A DNA stretch of 64,000 bases, taken from NCBI GenBank assembly GCA_022478985.1, contig JAKSZP010009566.1, positions 1-64,000 on the forward strand. Reading direction: 5' to 3'. Positions 55,216 to 64,000 of the stretch are shown piece by piece. The stretch comes from Massospora cicadina (Eukaryota > Entomophthoromycota > Entomophthoromycetes > Entomophthorales > Entomophthoraceae). Position 1 is the stretch's first letter. Each line of letters opens with the position of its first letter. The translations under genes and the position numbers were made by a program. Below the pieces are notes generated by a model. The model ran no database searches. It saw only the letters and a program-made list of their open reading frames with translations, and was not told where the DNA came from.

Positions 55216-56539
55216 ATTTTGGCCTTCAGGTTGAATATGGTAGATTGTTCCCATATGAGGAACAAGCAATTATTAACTTGGCCCAGGAAGTGATGCTGCT
55301 GGCCAGATTTATAGACTTCTGCCCCTTTAAGGGGTATTTTGACCTAGGCTTTACCTGTGAAGGTGATGCCGTCACTACTGCTACAATGCCCCTGGTCTTC
55401 AAGGGCACCCCTATACCAACAACATGCACCCAGCTCCCCACTGACACCACCATGGTAGTCCAGTTCGTGGGGTTACCCAGCCATCTCCCCCGCAGTACTC
55501 CATCAGGAGTTGATGGAAGGTTTGGCCCTTATGGCTCCAACCCCATCCTTCAGTTTTTGGTCCCCAATGGGGCTACTTGCCTAGCTGGCCCTTTGGCATT
55601 CACCACAATCAGCCCAAAATTTTTAAAAATTGCGTTGTCACTTCCCCTCATACCATCATACCCTCTGCTCCCAACCGCCCATTCTGGGCCCATGTCGAGG
55701 GCAGGAGGAAAATCTGTCCTTCCTTCTTTGAGTTAGATCACTCAAAGCATAAATGCACCTCCCTTGTGGCTTCCTCAGACCCAGCGCTGTGGTTGTTTGG
55801 CCCCCAATTTGCCAGCACCCCACTGCCTTTCTGGCATGGGGTATGATCCTACCCCCTACCCAAAGCCTGCTGCCGCTTTGGTGCCCACTGCAGCCAACCA
55901 GCCCCTTCTTCAGGCCAGTGCCACTTGTGCCTCACCCAGTGCCACTTGCACCTCATCCATTCAGGAAATGGATTGGATATATGTGGGTTCCCACATTATC
56001 CTGCAATCGCCAGACACACCACTTCAATTTGCTGGCCCCAATTTGAAGTTTGACTTGAACCCATGGTCCTCATTGGCTGAAACTTATGAGATGGGTAATT
56101 TAATTGAAGCCTCGCAGCCCATATGAAGAATTTATCCAGGTATGAAACCCAAACTGGTTGCCCAACAGTTTTATTCCCCCAACCAGACGCCTTGGAGTTC
56201 CTTTCGGACCACCAGCTTGCTGTCACAGCAGCTGCCCACCCTGAAATAGCCACCATCTGTGAGATGGCCAAGTCATCAGTAGTGGCGCTCACCACAGAGC
56301 TCTCGCCTCCCATCATCAAGCCATCCACATCTGTGCCAAACAAACAGACCATTCTGTTTGCCTACAGGCGTGCTAAGGAAGCCATCCAGAGAGTGGTTTC
56401 TACCTCGTAGGCCAACCCAAGAGTCACCCGCGCCTCCATGGCTTCACTGTCCAAGATCCCTGCCCTCCACATTAAGGCGGAGGCCACCATCATCATATAC
56501 ATTGGCGACTTACTGTCCTTTGGTAATTTCCTCAACCAG
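55216..56539 (+). pseudogene. ORF1-only unit copy 1, ORF1 piece 2 (main part)
   Basis: The frame FGLQVEYGRLFPYEEQ, then DFCPFKGYFDLGFTCEGDA (matching CGWLDLSFENKEA of LINE-A ORF1), TDTTMVVQFVGLPSHLP (RRM-like) and YGSNPILQFLVPNGA. After a frameshift near 55620, APNRPFWAHVEG precedes a knuckle at 55715-55756 (C-PS-F-FELD-H-SKHK-C, second Cys lost). After more frameshifts: MDWIYVGSHI, LEFLSDHQLAVTAAAHPEI, then a helical stretch (FAYRRAKEAIQRVV) and MASLSKIPALHIKAEA up to the E4 site. Five or so breaks in all. Confidence 0.75.
56535..56539. repeat. E4 target-site duplication, left (ACCAG)
   Basis: ACCAG before the 5' LTR equals 63748-63752 after the 3' LTR. Confidence 0.92.
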
Positions 56540-57908
56540 TGTAAGTCCTGGGAAACATCCTTTAAGCATCAATCAGGCCATCATTCCATTCCTGAATAAA
56601 AAAGACACCGAATAGGATGGTGGTACCCCTTGTTACTCAGGGCGATCTCGCTCACATATTAGATGAGCAATGGGTAACAGCCCTTCCACTTCAGATTACC
56701 CTCAGTGCCCACACTCACCTTGGCAGAACTGTTGCAGGGATGAGCAAAATCTGCGCTAAAAATGTTGAATTGAAAGTGGTCAGATTTAATTTGAGTGGCA
56801 ATATGGCTGATGCCCAAATCTCAAATGGCTGGAAAAGCATGAAGACTGAGGTATTGGCCAGAACGCCTGACAGCTCCAATTTGATCAATATGCTGATAGA
56901 ACTAACATCGGGCGCCATTGATGAGGGTTTGAAGCCCTCTGTTGGCAATTTGGGTGTGGCAGCCAATGTGATGCTAATGACCAAATGAACAGTTCAGTGA
57001 CCGAGTGTGGGTGGGTTGGGCGTCCCAAATTTGTTCCCAACCAAATGGACCCTCCCCTACGTGGGGTGGCCTTGGGGGGATTCCCATCGCTTGTCAGGCT
57101 AAACGCCGTCACTAACCACCAGAAATGTAGCTGAGCCCCTGTTCAGATGTTTGAGGTCAAACCAACAGTGACTCAGCCCACTGCCAAATTTTGCGATGTC
57201 AGTTCTCAAGGAACAAGCCCACCCATTCCCAAACAATTCACCAGTTAGGTCAAAATTGCGGGACCCAATCCTGGCTTATCACTACCCCAATCAACCACTA
57301 TTTAATCAGTTGCATAGCACTGAGAAAATTGGTGGTCAATTTTATTCCTTTTCCTTCAATAAAAATTTGCCAAAAAACCAAAACAAATATTATTATTTCT
57401 TCCGACCGCGTCCCTGATGGCGTTTTTCTGGTGGCCTGTCAGTCCATATACCAGATGAGTTTTACCAGTGCTCTTGGGCACCATGGCCCCTTCCGTCATC
57501 AATTGGGTTCAGTAAGTCTGATATTTTTGGCTCTACAACCCTATTATCATTAACTATTGCAGCAATACACGGGGATCTTATGGCCATATGTCCACCAATT
57601 GCAAGTGAGAATTCGTCTCCTTGCCACCCCAGTTGAAATGGCCCCATATTCTGAGGATCTCATAGAAACTATCTCTGTGATTCCACCCCCTGCAGCAAGA
57701 CCCTCTGTGTCAGGAGTGGCTTCATTGTAGTTTGCTGTTGGGATCATTCTCACCTTTGTGCTGCATCAACAATTCTTTGTTTTCCAATGACTGGCTTCAT
57801 ATCAAGTCGTTTGGTTGGCAATGCATCTGGCATTCTGGCTTGCTTTTTGGGTGCTTACGCATCCTGACTGTCAGGCCAGTCTAAACTTCTTCTGCCATTT
57901 CCAAGACA
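56540..57908 (+). repeat. E4 5' LTR
   Basis: It starts TGTAAGTCCTGGGAAACATC and ends CCAAGACA. TATTTAAT is at 57299-57306, AATAAA at 57358-57363, and the predicted transcript start at about 57331. The start region here has mutated (GGTGGTCAA) relative to the 3' LTR (GTTGGTCGA). U5 is unusually long (about 570 bases). Confidence 0.93.
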
Positions 57909-58400
57909 TAATCGACCAACCATTATTTCCACCCACTTCCACATTATTCTTTAAACTGGGTGCCGCAGTGGTTGCCCTTTACCAAATGAATGTGCAATCA
58001 GCAGTTTGCTGTTTGTTGTTTGTTTGGTCATTTCCCAACTTTGTAAGAAGTATCCGCTCTTCCTTGGAAAATCTTCTTAAAGCCACCCAAGCTGCGCAGA
58101 TGGCGTCTCATCCTCCTACCTCCAGCCCAGAGTGAAGATTGAGTGTTCCCTCCCAGGAGATCGCCAATCAAGTTCTTGATGCACTTGCCAAAGTGCAAAT
58201 GTGTACAGCAATTGCACTTAATAAAGCTTCTGCATTATAGCATGGCCAACAAGGGCTCGCGTTATTAGATGCTGTGGATGGAGATGCCCGCTGTTGGGTG
58301 AGAGGTCTTTTGCATTCTTTCTCACAAGCAGGAGACTCCACCCCACTGATGGCCGTCATGTCAGCCACCATGAAACCCCGTGTCCCAATAATACCACTTA
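57815..58400 (+). pseudogene. E4 Gag-like N-terminal region with hydrophobic segment
   Basis: The frame 57815-58135 starts inside the LTR and crosses the PBS (coding IDQP). It holds hydrophobic stretches (FWLAFWVL, then STLFFKLGAAVVALY and AVCCLLFVWSF) and a polar end (RSSLENLLKATQAAQMA). After a frameshift, EIANQVLDALAKVQ and DGDARCWVRGLLHSF (about 58158-58320) resemble EFYAEIHQALASLE and GDWVFAVLRTQPL of E3. The shared order argues that the hydrophobic start is a family feature and not chance. Confidence 0.58.
57912..57920 (+). promoter_or_regulatory. E4 self-priming primer-binding site
   Basis: TCGACCAAC four bases after the LTR pairs perfectly with GTTGGTCGA at 63171-63179 (transcript start region of the 3' LTR copy). 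Compared with E3 the pair has changed on both sides (A-T in E3, G-C here). Confidence 0.68.
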
Positions 58401-58413
58401 TTTAGACTGATCT

Positions 58414-59022
58414 ATGCCATGTCTGAAGCCCCTAGTTTGGTTTCTTTTGATTTCTACCTTTTGTGAACTGGCCCCCACGTTGGGCCTATCTATCAATATG
58501 CTTCAGTCAGTCTTTATATCAGGTTTGGATTCAGGTTCCGCTCATCAAGTGGTCTGGTCTACCATCCATGGATCAGTAGATCAAATATGTGCCTCCGCAA
58601 CCACCATCAACGCATTATCCCATCATTTTACCCATTACCAGAAGGCGAATTTCTTGATTGGATTACCCAAAGAAGACGCAGATGATGCGCCTATCTCCAA
58701 ATTAGTGGTAAACTTGGGTACCAATCTTACCGTAACCCCCAAGTCCAAGTTGGTGGTCACAGAGTCAACTATTAATGATTCTGTTCAAGCCCAGATGGAA
58801 GAAGTTGTTCCCCCCGCCCTCGTACTTCCAATTTTTGCTCCAGCGAAGGACCCCAACCTTACCCCTGATATGCCCATCATTTTGTCAGTCGCAAGTGAGT
58901 CTGTCAAATCTTCCAATAAAATAAAACTTCACTTATTTCCTTGTGCCTATGAAGATTATGTATCAGCCAGCATCATGTTTCCTTTGAAGCTCTGGTGGAC
59001 ACTGGAGCTGCGGGGAACTTAA
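58414..59022 (+). CDS. E4 Gag, C-terminal part (open fragment)
   Basis: An open frame of 202 codons between the Gag N-terminal part and the protease. It reads LSINMLQSVFISGLDSGSAHQ, HYQKANFLIGLPKEDADDAP, then a Val/Ser/Thr-rich linker (PKSKLVVTESTINDS). No CCHC motif. It ends at 59022, overlapping the protease frame (which starts by 58978), so one base shift separates gag from pol here. Identity is by position; the sequence alone is not diagnostic. Confidence 0.5.
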   Translation: MPCLKPLVWFLLISTFCELAPTLGLSINMLQSVFISGLDSGSAHQVVWSTIHGSVDQICASATTINALSHHFTHYQKANFLIGLPKEDADDAPISKLVVNLGTNLTVTPKSKLVVTESTINDSVQAQMEEVVPPALVLPIFAPAKDPNLTPDMPIILSVASESVKSSNKIKLHLFPCAYEDYVSASIMFPLKLWWTLELRGT

Positions 59023-59219
59023 TAAGTGTTGAGTTGGCACAACAATTAAAACTGGAAATGTTTGTGGGCTCCTCAGTGATGGTGGCCTCATCTGCTTATC
59101 AGTCCTCATATGTCATTCGCCATCCGGTACCCTTTTCAATCCACCAGTTCAACTTCTGCGATCACTTTTCAGCTATGCCAAACCTGGTTTTTCCAGTAAT
59201 CTTAGGTGTGGGGTGGTAG
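58978..59219 (+). pseudogene. E4 aspartic protease
   Basis: SFEALVDTGAAGNLISVELA has the intact active site D-T-G-A at 58998-59009. The flap region (VMVASSAYQSSYVI) follows and the end VFPVILGVGW matches VILG-x-x-W. It stops at 59217-59219. The frame is +1 relative to the upstream Gag frame. Confidence 0.85.
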
Positions 59220-59439
59220 CATTGACAACATGTGAAGGTTCATTTAGAGTCCAATATGTTGTCATTTACCAATGATGATTCAGAGGTGGAGTTCACTCTG
59301 ATCAACACCCTCAAGAAAATACAAGGAACCAGCTCTATCACTACCTTGGTTACTTTTATGGGCATCCTGGCCAATTTCCCTAAAAGTTTAATGCGATATC
59401 ATAGAATCTTCAACATGGAAAAAGCGGATTGCCTGCCTA

Positions 59440-60860
59440 AGAATACTAGATATAATTATGGTTTTGAACAACCTTGGAGTTGATGAACATCAACTTTCCG
59501 TTGTATCTCCATACAGTGGAGGAAGAAGTTGCACTCAATACCTGGTTGGATGACATGTTGAAAAAAGGTTGGTTGTTCAAAGAGACCTCACGCGTCGCCT
59601 CCCCCATTGTCTTTGCCAAAAAATCAGATGGCTTTCTCCGCCTCTGCATGGATTAAGTTCATTTGAATAAAATAACAGTTACTGATCCCTACCTATTGCA
59701 TCTGGAGCAGACATTCAGCCAGGCAATTGGCAAATACGTGTGTTCTCAAAGCTGGATTTGGTGAATGCCTTCAACCAAATTAAGATAATGGAAGGGCAGG
59801 AATAGTTAACCGCAATCAGAACAAAGTGAGGCATTTTTCAATTTCTTGTAATGCCCTTTGGGCTGAAGAATGCCCCCGCTATGTTTTAACGGATGAATGA
59901 CAATGCATTGGGTGACCTCCGGTTCACTTGTGCAATTGCTTATATTGATGATATCCTGGTTCACTCCCCAACTCCCGAACAACACACTATCAACTTGGAA
60001 GTAGTGGTGGTCGCCTTGCATAAGGCAGGGTTGTTTCTCATACCATCTAAGTGTGACTTTTATAAGGAGGAAGTTACTTTCCTCAGGAACCTAGTTCTTA
60101 AGGATGGTGTCATAATCCCTCCCAACAATTTAGATGCAATCTGAGAATGGCCAACTCTGACTACACAGAAACTACTTTGGAGTTTCTTGGGAACCATCAT
60201 TTTTCTAAAAAAGTTTTCCCCAGCACTTTCCCAGTTGGTCGCACCTCTCCACCCCCTTACTGTGAAGAACTTACTGTTTTATTGGACGCCTGAATGCCAG
60301 CAGGCGTTCAAATCAATCAAGGAGGTGTTCATGTCTCCGCCTATCTTGAATACGCTGACCCCCAAACCATATATTGTTGCATGTGATGCCTCATCAGTAG
60401 CAGTGGGAGCGGTGTTGCTTCAGGAGAACGATGGTCTTGAACATCCGGTCGCTTACTTTTCCTGAAAGTTCACAGCCACAGAGCAGCCTTGGGCCATTTA
60501 TGACAAGGAATTGGCAGCTGTTGCATGGGCATTAACTCATTGGCGGTATCTGTTGCAGAGTGCCAGCCATGAATTAACGGTCCAAATGGATCATCATGCC
60601 CTTTTTTATTTCCACAAACCCCAAAAATTGGCGCATTGGCAGGCCCAAACCTATTGGGACCTGTGCAGCTTTAACTTTAAAATACAAATTTGTTAAAGGT
60701 GCGCTCAATGTACTTCCCAATTTCCTGAGCCACAGTCCCACCCACTGTCCCTCAGAACCTGAGGAAGTGGATCTTTTTACAATGATTATGGCTGCTCAGA
60801 TTCTATCAATCGTTCCCCCCGTTGTTTCCTACATCGCAATATCTCCCAATGCCCCATTAT
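59440..60860 (+). pseudogene. E4 RT and RNase H
   Basis: RT: EVALNTWLDDMLKKGWLF at 59527, LRLCMD then a stop where Y-R is expected. Motif A VFSKLDLVNAFNQI is at about 59740, FLVMPFGLKNAPAMF at 59845, and Y-I-D-D at 59941-59952. The thumb (KCDFYKEEVTFLRN) ends with FLGTIIFLKKF at about 60220. RNase H: PYIVACDASSVAVGAVLLQE at 60367, HPVAYFS, YDKELAAVAWALTHWRYLL at 60500, and a linker to 60868. Stops at 59654, 59805, 59829, 59887, 60142 and 60463. Confidence 0.88.
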
Positions 60861-60899
60861 TGATTTAGTTCTAGCCGGTCAATTGGCCTGCCCTGAGGG

Positions 60900-61980
60900 C
60901 GTGTAGTTGGTCGAGCAGTTGGCTTACTCGAGTCACAAACACTGCCTATATCCCTTAGAAGAGGGACTCATTTACTTCTGTTCTCACATTTGGGTTCCCC
61001 CTCCTTCTGATTGGAGGTATTCCATGAACATCATGATCCTCCCATGGTTGGACATCCCGATAACAAGAAATGCATCAATTTGATCAAATGAACCTTTAAT
61101 TGGTTGGGACTGACCAAAGAGGTCCTAGCTTGATTGCCAATTATGTTACTTGCGATAGGGCCAAGTTGGATTGCTCCAGGAAAAATGGCCTCCTGCACCC
61201 CTTACAGAAGGCGGAAGGTCCATGGACCTCGGTGTCTGTGGACTTTATTGTTGAACTCCCCTGTTATAACAGGTTCTCAGCGGTGATGGTAGTGGTTGAC
61301 ATTTCACAAAATTCTCCCTTTTTATCCCTTGTACTTCCGCGATTACATCAGAAGAAATTGCCCATCTTTTTGTACGCCATGTGTTTTTGATGTTTGGTCT
61401 TTCTCAGGAGATCATCAGTGACCGGGGTTCACAGTTTACCATGCAGTTTTGGAGTGAACTTCTATTGATCCCGAAAATATCCCCCTGTCAATCCATGGCA
61501 TATCACCCTCAGTCTGATGGACAAACTGAGCGGGTCAATCAAGTCCTCAAACAATACCTGCGTTGCTATGCTGCAGTAGCACAGGATACTTGGGCCGGCG
61601 ACTTGCCCCTCACTCAATTCGCTTATAATAATGGGACCCATGTGTCCACGGGGTTATCCCCTTACAAAGCAACATTGGGTTATAATCCTTCATTTTTGGT
61701 TGGGCCGTGCTTGCAGCCTGAGGTTCAAGCTACTACGGATCACACTGCCCATATCCAATCAACTTAAGCTTTAGTGCAGGAACACCTTACCAAAGCCATC
61801 AATGACTACAAGTGGTTCGCAGATCGTAAGTGCCTTCTGGGTCACAATTTTACAGTGGGTTCCTACGTCATGCTTGATACCCATCATTTGCAAATTCAAA
61901 CCCCTTCCCGCAAGTTCACCAGTAAATTCTTGGGCCCCCAGCTAGTGGAGTAGGTATTGGTAATGGGGCGCTCTGACTGA
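60900..61980 (+). pseudogene. E4 integrase
   Basis: The zinc-binding part is decayed (61030-61190). Core: VSVDFIVELPCYN at 61232, a damaged stretch to 61380, then LSQEIISDRGSQFT at 61405, AYHPQSDGQTERVNQ at 61498 and FAYNNGTHVSTGLSPYKATLGYNP at 61618-61690. All three catalytic positions (D, D, E) are readable, in two frames. The C-terminal part continues with NDYKWFADRK and SYVMLDTHHL to about 61930. Stop at 61765. Confidence 0.87.
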
Positions 61981-62377
61981 AGCTTCCCACACATTGGAAG
62001 CAGCACCCTGTTTTCCATGTTTCCCAGCTGTCGCCCTTCAAGGGTGCAATTCCCACGGAACTGGAATCAATCATTGTTGATGATGGGGAAGAAGCTGAGG
62101 TAGAGGCCATCCTAGCATCCTGGAAGTCGTGACGTTCCATCCAATATCTAGTGGCCTGGAAAGGATATTCACCCTAAAAAATAGTTGCGTCAAGGCGCAT
62201 GACTGCGCAAATTGCATGGACCTGGTTGAAGCTTTCCATATATCCCACCCTGATGCTCCTCACCCCCCAGAAAGTCTTGACAATTATGGCTATCAAGCTA
62301 CCTAAGGCACACAAGAATGTGGCTCTGGTGCAGTTTCCCAGTGGGGGTGCTCTTCCTTTGGGAAAAGGAAAGGGTAA
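61980..62377 (+). pseudogene. E4 pol C-terminus with chromodomain remnant
   Basis: HPVFHVSQLSPFKGAIP leads into the chromodomain: EAEVEAILASWKS then a stop, IQYLVAWKGYSP at about 62140-62175, then CVKAHDC and FHISHPDAP. The end reads AIKLPKAHKNVALVQFPSGGA, matching AMKLPPAHKNFSLANAPGGG of E3, and overlaps the purine tract at 62360-62374. Confidence 0.78.
62360..62374 (+). promoter_or_regulatory. E4 polypurine tract
   Basis: GGGAAAAGGAAAGGG is followed by TAA and then TG of the 3' LTR, in the same spacing as E3. Confidence 0.8.
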
Positions 62378-63747
62378 TGTAAGTTCCAGGGAACGTCCTT
62401 TGGGCATTGATTGGGCCATCTTCCCGTTCCTGAATAAAAAGATACTGAAGAGGATGGCGGTACACCTTTTTACTCAGGGCGATCTTACTCACATAGTAGA
62501 CAAGCAATGGGTAACAGCCCTTCCTCTTTGGAACCCATCTACAGTGCCCACACTCACCTCAGCAGAACTGTGCAGGGAATTAGCAAAATCTGCTCCAAGA
62601 TTGTCAAATTGAAATTGGTCAGATATAATTCAAGTGGCAATCTGGCTGATTCCCAAATCTCAAATGGCTGGAAAGGCATGAAGACTGAGGTATTGGCTGG
62701 TTTACCCGATGGCTCCAATTTGATCAATATGCCAATAGAACTAACATCGTGCACCATTGATGAGGGTTTGAAGCCCACTGTTGGAAATTTGGGTGTGGCA
62801 GCCGATGTGATGCCATTGAATGAATGGACGGTTCAGCGACCAAGTGTGGGTGGGTTGGGCGTCCCAAATATGTTCCCAACCAAATGGACCTGCCCCTATG
62901 TGGGGTGGCCTTGGGGGATTCCCATCACTTATCAGGCCAAACGCCATCATGCCAACCGCCGGAAATGTAGCCTGGCCCCAGTTCAGATGTATGAGGTCAA
63001 ACCAACAGTGACTCAGCCCACCGCCAAATTTTGCGATGTCAGTTCTCAAGGAACAAACCCCCCATCCCTACACAATTCGCCGTTTAGGTCAAAATTGAGG
63101 GACCTGATCACTTGCTTGTCACTACCCCAATTGACCACTATTTGATCAGTTGCATAGCACTGAGAAAGTTGTTGGTCGAATTTCTTCCTTTTCCTTCAAT
63201 AAAATTTTTCCAAAAAATTAAAACAAATCTTATTATTTCTTTTGACCGCGTCCCATATGGCGTTTTCCTGGTGGCCTGTCAGTCCATATACTGGATGGGT
63301 TTTACCAGTACTCTTGGGCACTGTGGCTCCTTCCATCATCAATTGGGTTCAGCGAGTCTGATATTTTTGGCTCTACAACCCCTTTATCATTGACTTTTGG
63401 CAGCGATACACGTGAATCTTGTGGCCTTATGTCCACCAATTGCAAGAGAGATTTCGTCTCCTTGCCACCCCATCTGAAATGGCCCCATATGCTGAGGATC
63501 TCATAGAAACTATCTCTTTGATTCCACCCCTGCAGCAAGACCCTCTGGGTCAGGAGTGGTTTCATTGTGGTTTGCTGTTGGTATCATTCTCACCTTTGTG
63601 CTGCATCAACACTTTGTCATTTCCCAATGCCTGGCTCCATATCAAGTCATTCAGTTGGCAATGCCTCTGGCATTCTGGCTTGCTTTTGGGTGCTTACGCA
63701 TCCCAACTGGCCAGCCAGTCTAAACTTCTTCTGCCATTTCGATGACA
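62378..63747 (+). repeat. E4 3' LTR
   Basis: Partner of 56540-57908, starting TGTAAGTTCCAGGGAACG and ending CGATGACA. The transcript-start region GTTGGTCGA at 63171-63179 is the less mutated copy. An open frame at 63419-63745 (108 codons) covers most of U5 and is rich in hydrophobic residues (CGLLLVSFSPLCCI). In the 5' LTR it is broken. Confidence 0.94.
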
Positions 63748-63752
63748 ACCAG

Positions 63753-63893
63753 CCAATCATTGGTGTCCTCACTATCCATGTCGCTGATCACCCCAACCCT
63801 TTGCTCTCCTCAATGTCCCTTTCTCTTGCCAAAGAGGAACATGGGACTGAGGATGAGCCTCCCAATCCCCCTCCCTTTCTGCCATGGTAGGTT
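63753..63893 (+). pseudogene. ORF1-only unit copy 1, ORF1 piece 3 (C-terminus)
   Basis: The frame continues directly from the codon before the E4 insertion (…FGNFLNQ at 56539) with PIIGVLTIHVADHPNPLL, then SLAKEEHGTEDEPPNPPPF, and stops at 63888-63890. The 3' tail of the unit follows. Rejoining in frame after a 7.2-kb insertion confirms the E4 boundaries. Confidence 0.72.
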
Positions 63894-64000
63894 GAGCGCC
63901 TCGGTGCTGTACCACCTGGTAGGTTGGAGCCTCAATTTGTTATGTTTCGCCTGTTAATTTTTAGAGTGATTTTATTTCAGTTATAGTGATTAGTTCATAT

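Larger units (their letters stand above)
56540..63747 (+). mobile_element. E4: complete chromovirus with 1.37-kb LTRs
   Basis: LTRs of 1369 and 1370 bp (56540-57908, 62378-63747), a perfect 5-bp target duplication, a self-priming type PBS, a purine tract and all gypsy pol domains. Total 7.2 kb. It is related to E3 in pol, in the VDQP/IDQP gag start, in the PBS arrangement and in the end of pol, but the LTRs share little beyond promoter layout. LTR differences look more numerous than in E3, so it is probably older. It is inserted in copy 1 of the ORF1-only unit. Confidence 0.95.
48072..63968 (+). mobile_element. ORF1-only LINE unit, copy 1 (interrupted by E3 and E4)
   Basis: With E3 and E4 removed the unit is about 1.86 kb (48072-48391, 55221-56539, 63753-63968), matching the 1.92 kb of copies 2 and 3. 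The 5' leader (ACTTTCTTTCCGCTCA) aligns with those of the other copies. The tail at 63905-63935 holds GGTGCTGTACCACCTGG followed by GCCTC. ATTTTATAATTCAG before and ATTTTATTTCAG at 63969-63980 after may be the target duplication. Both inner junctions rejoin in frame. Confidence 0.8.

Overview
The window looks like a piece of a eukaryotic genome heavily loaded with transposable elements. I find no host gene, rRNA or usable tRNA that I can defend. Nearly everything recognisable is retroelement: Ty3/gypsy LTR elements (three with a chromodomain after integrase) and L1-type LINEs with a CCHC ORF1, an APE-like endonuclease, an F-A-D-D reverse transcriptase and a CCHC-like tail. Chromoviruses that appear to self-prime in the Tf1/sushi manner, together with this LINE type, fit a filamentous fungus with a repeat-rich genome. 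That assignment is inference; an animal or protist is not excluded.

Layout. From base 1 to about 28.3 kb lies one old minus-strand gypsy element (Gypsy-M). Read from its 5' side it runs gag (27.6-20.2 kb), protease, RT, RNase H and integrase, and leaves the window at base 1. It has been split by later insertions: plus-strand Gypsy-1 (292-15234) inside its integrase, two ~1.1 kb insertions of uncertain identity (16.14-17.21 and 17.61-18.76 kb), and the minus-strand LINE-B (21.87-27.11 kb). The 3' LTR of Gypsy-1 is itself split by two minus-strand copies of a 1.9-kb LINE-like unit that carries only ORF1 (5351-12564 and 13027-14947). The first of these is split again by the full LINE-A (6478-11751). 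Target-site duplications or continuous homology support most of these junctions.

From 28.9 to 35.5 kb is a decayed plus-strand gypsy element with both LTRs (Gypsy-2). At 36.8-44.9 kb is a third, older LINE (LINE-C), preceded by 80-bp tandem monomers. The stretch 44.9-48.07 kb is poorly interpretable. From 48.07 to 63.97 kb is a third copy of the ORF1-only unit, carrying two younger chromoviral insertions. E3 is 48392-55215 with TSD ATTTT; E4 is 56540-63747 with TSD ACCAG. Removing both brings the ORF1 reading frame back together.

Most noteworthy: (1) three ORF1-only LINE units of about 1.92, 1.92 and 1.86 kb that share a 3' tail with the autonomous LINEs, resembling a HAL1-type non-autonomous family; (2) a base-paired, co-varying start-of-transcript/primer-binding-site pair in E3 and E4, indicating self-primed reverse transcription; (3) a run of 25 Gly-X-Y-like triplets in the Gypsy-M gag region whose non-glycine positions can all be explained by G-to-A changes, suggesting an ancestral collagen-like domain; (4) hydrophobic, partly LTR-encoded Gag N-termini in E3 and E4. 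Almost all reading frames are broken by stops and frameshifts, so the window documents retroelement history rather than active genes.
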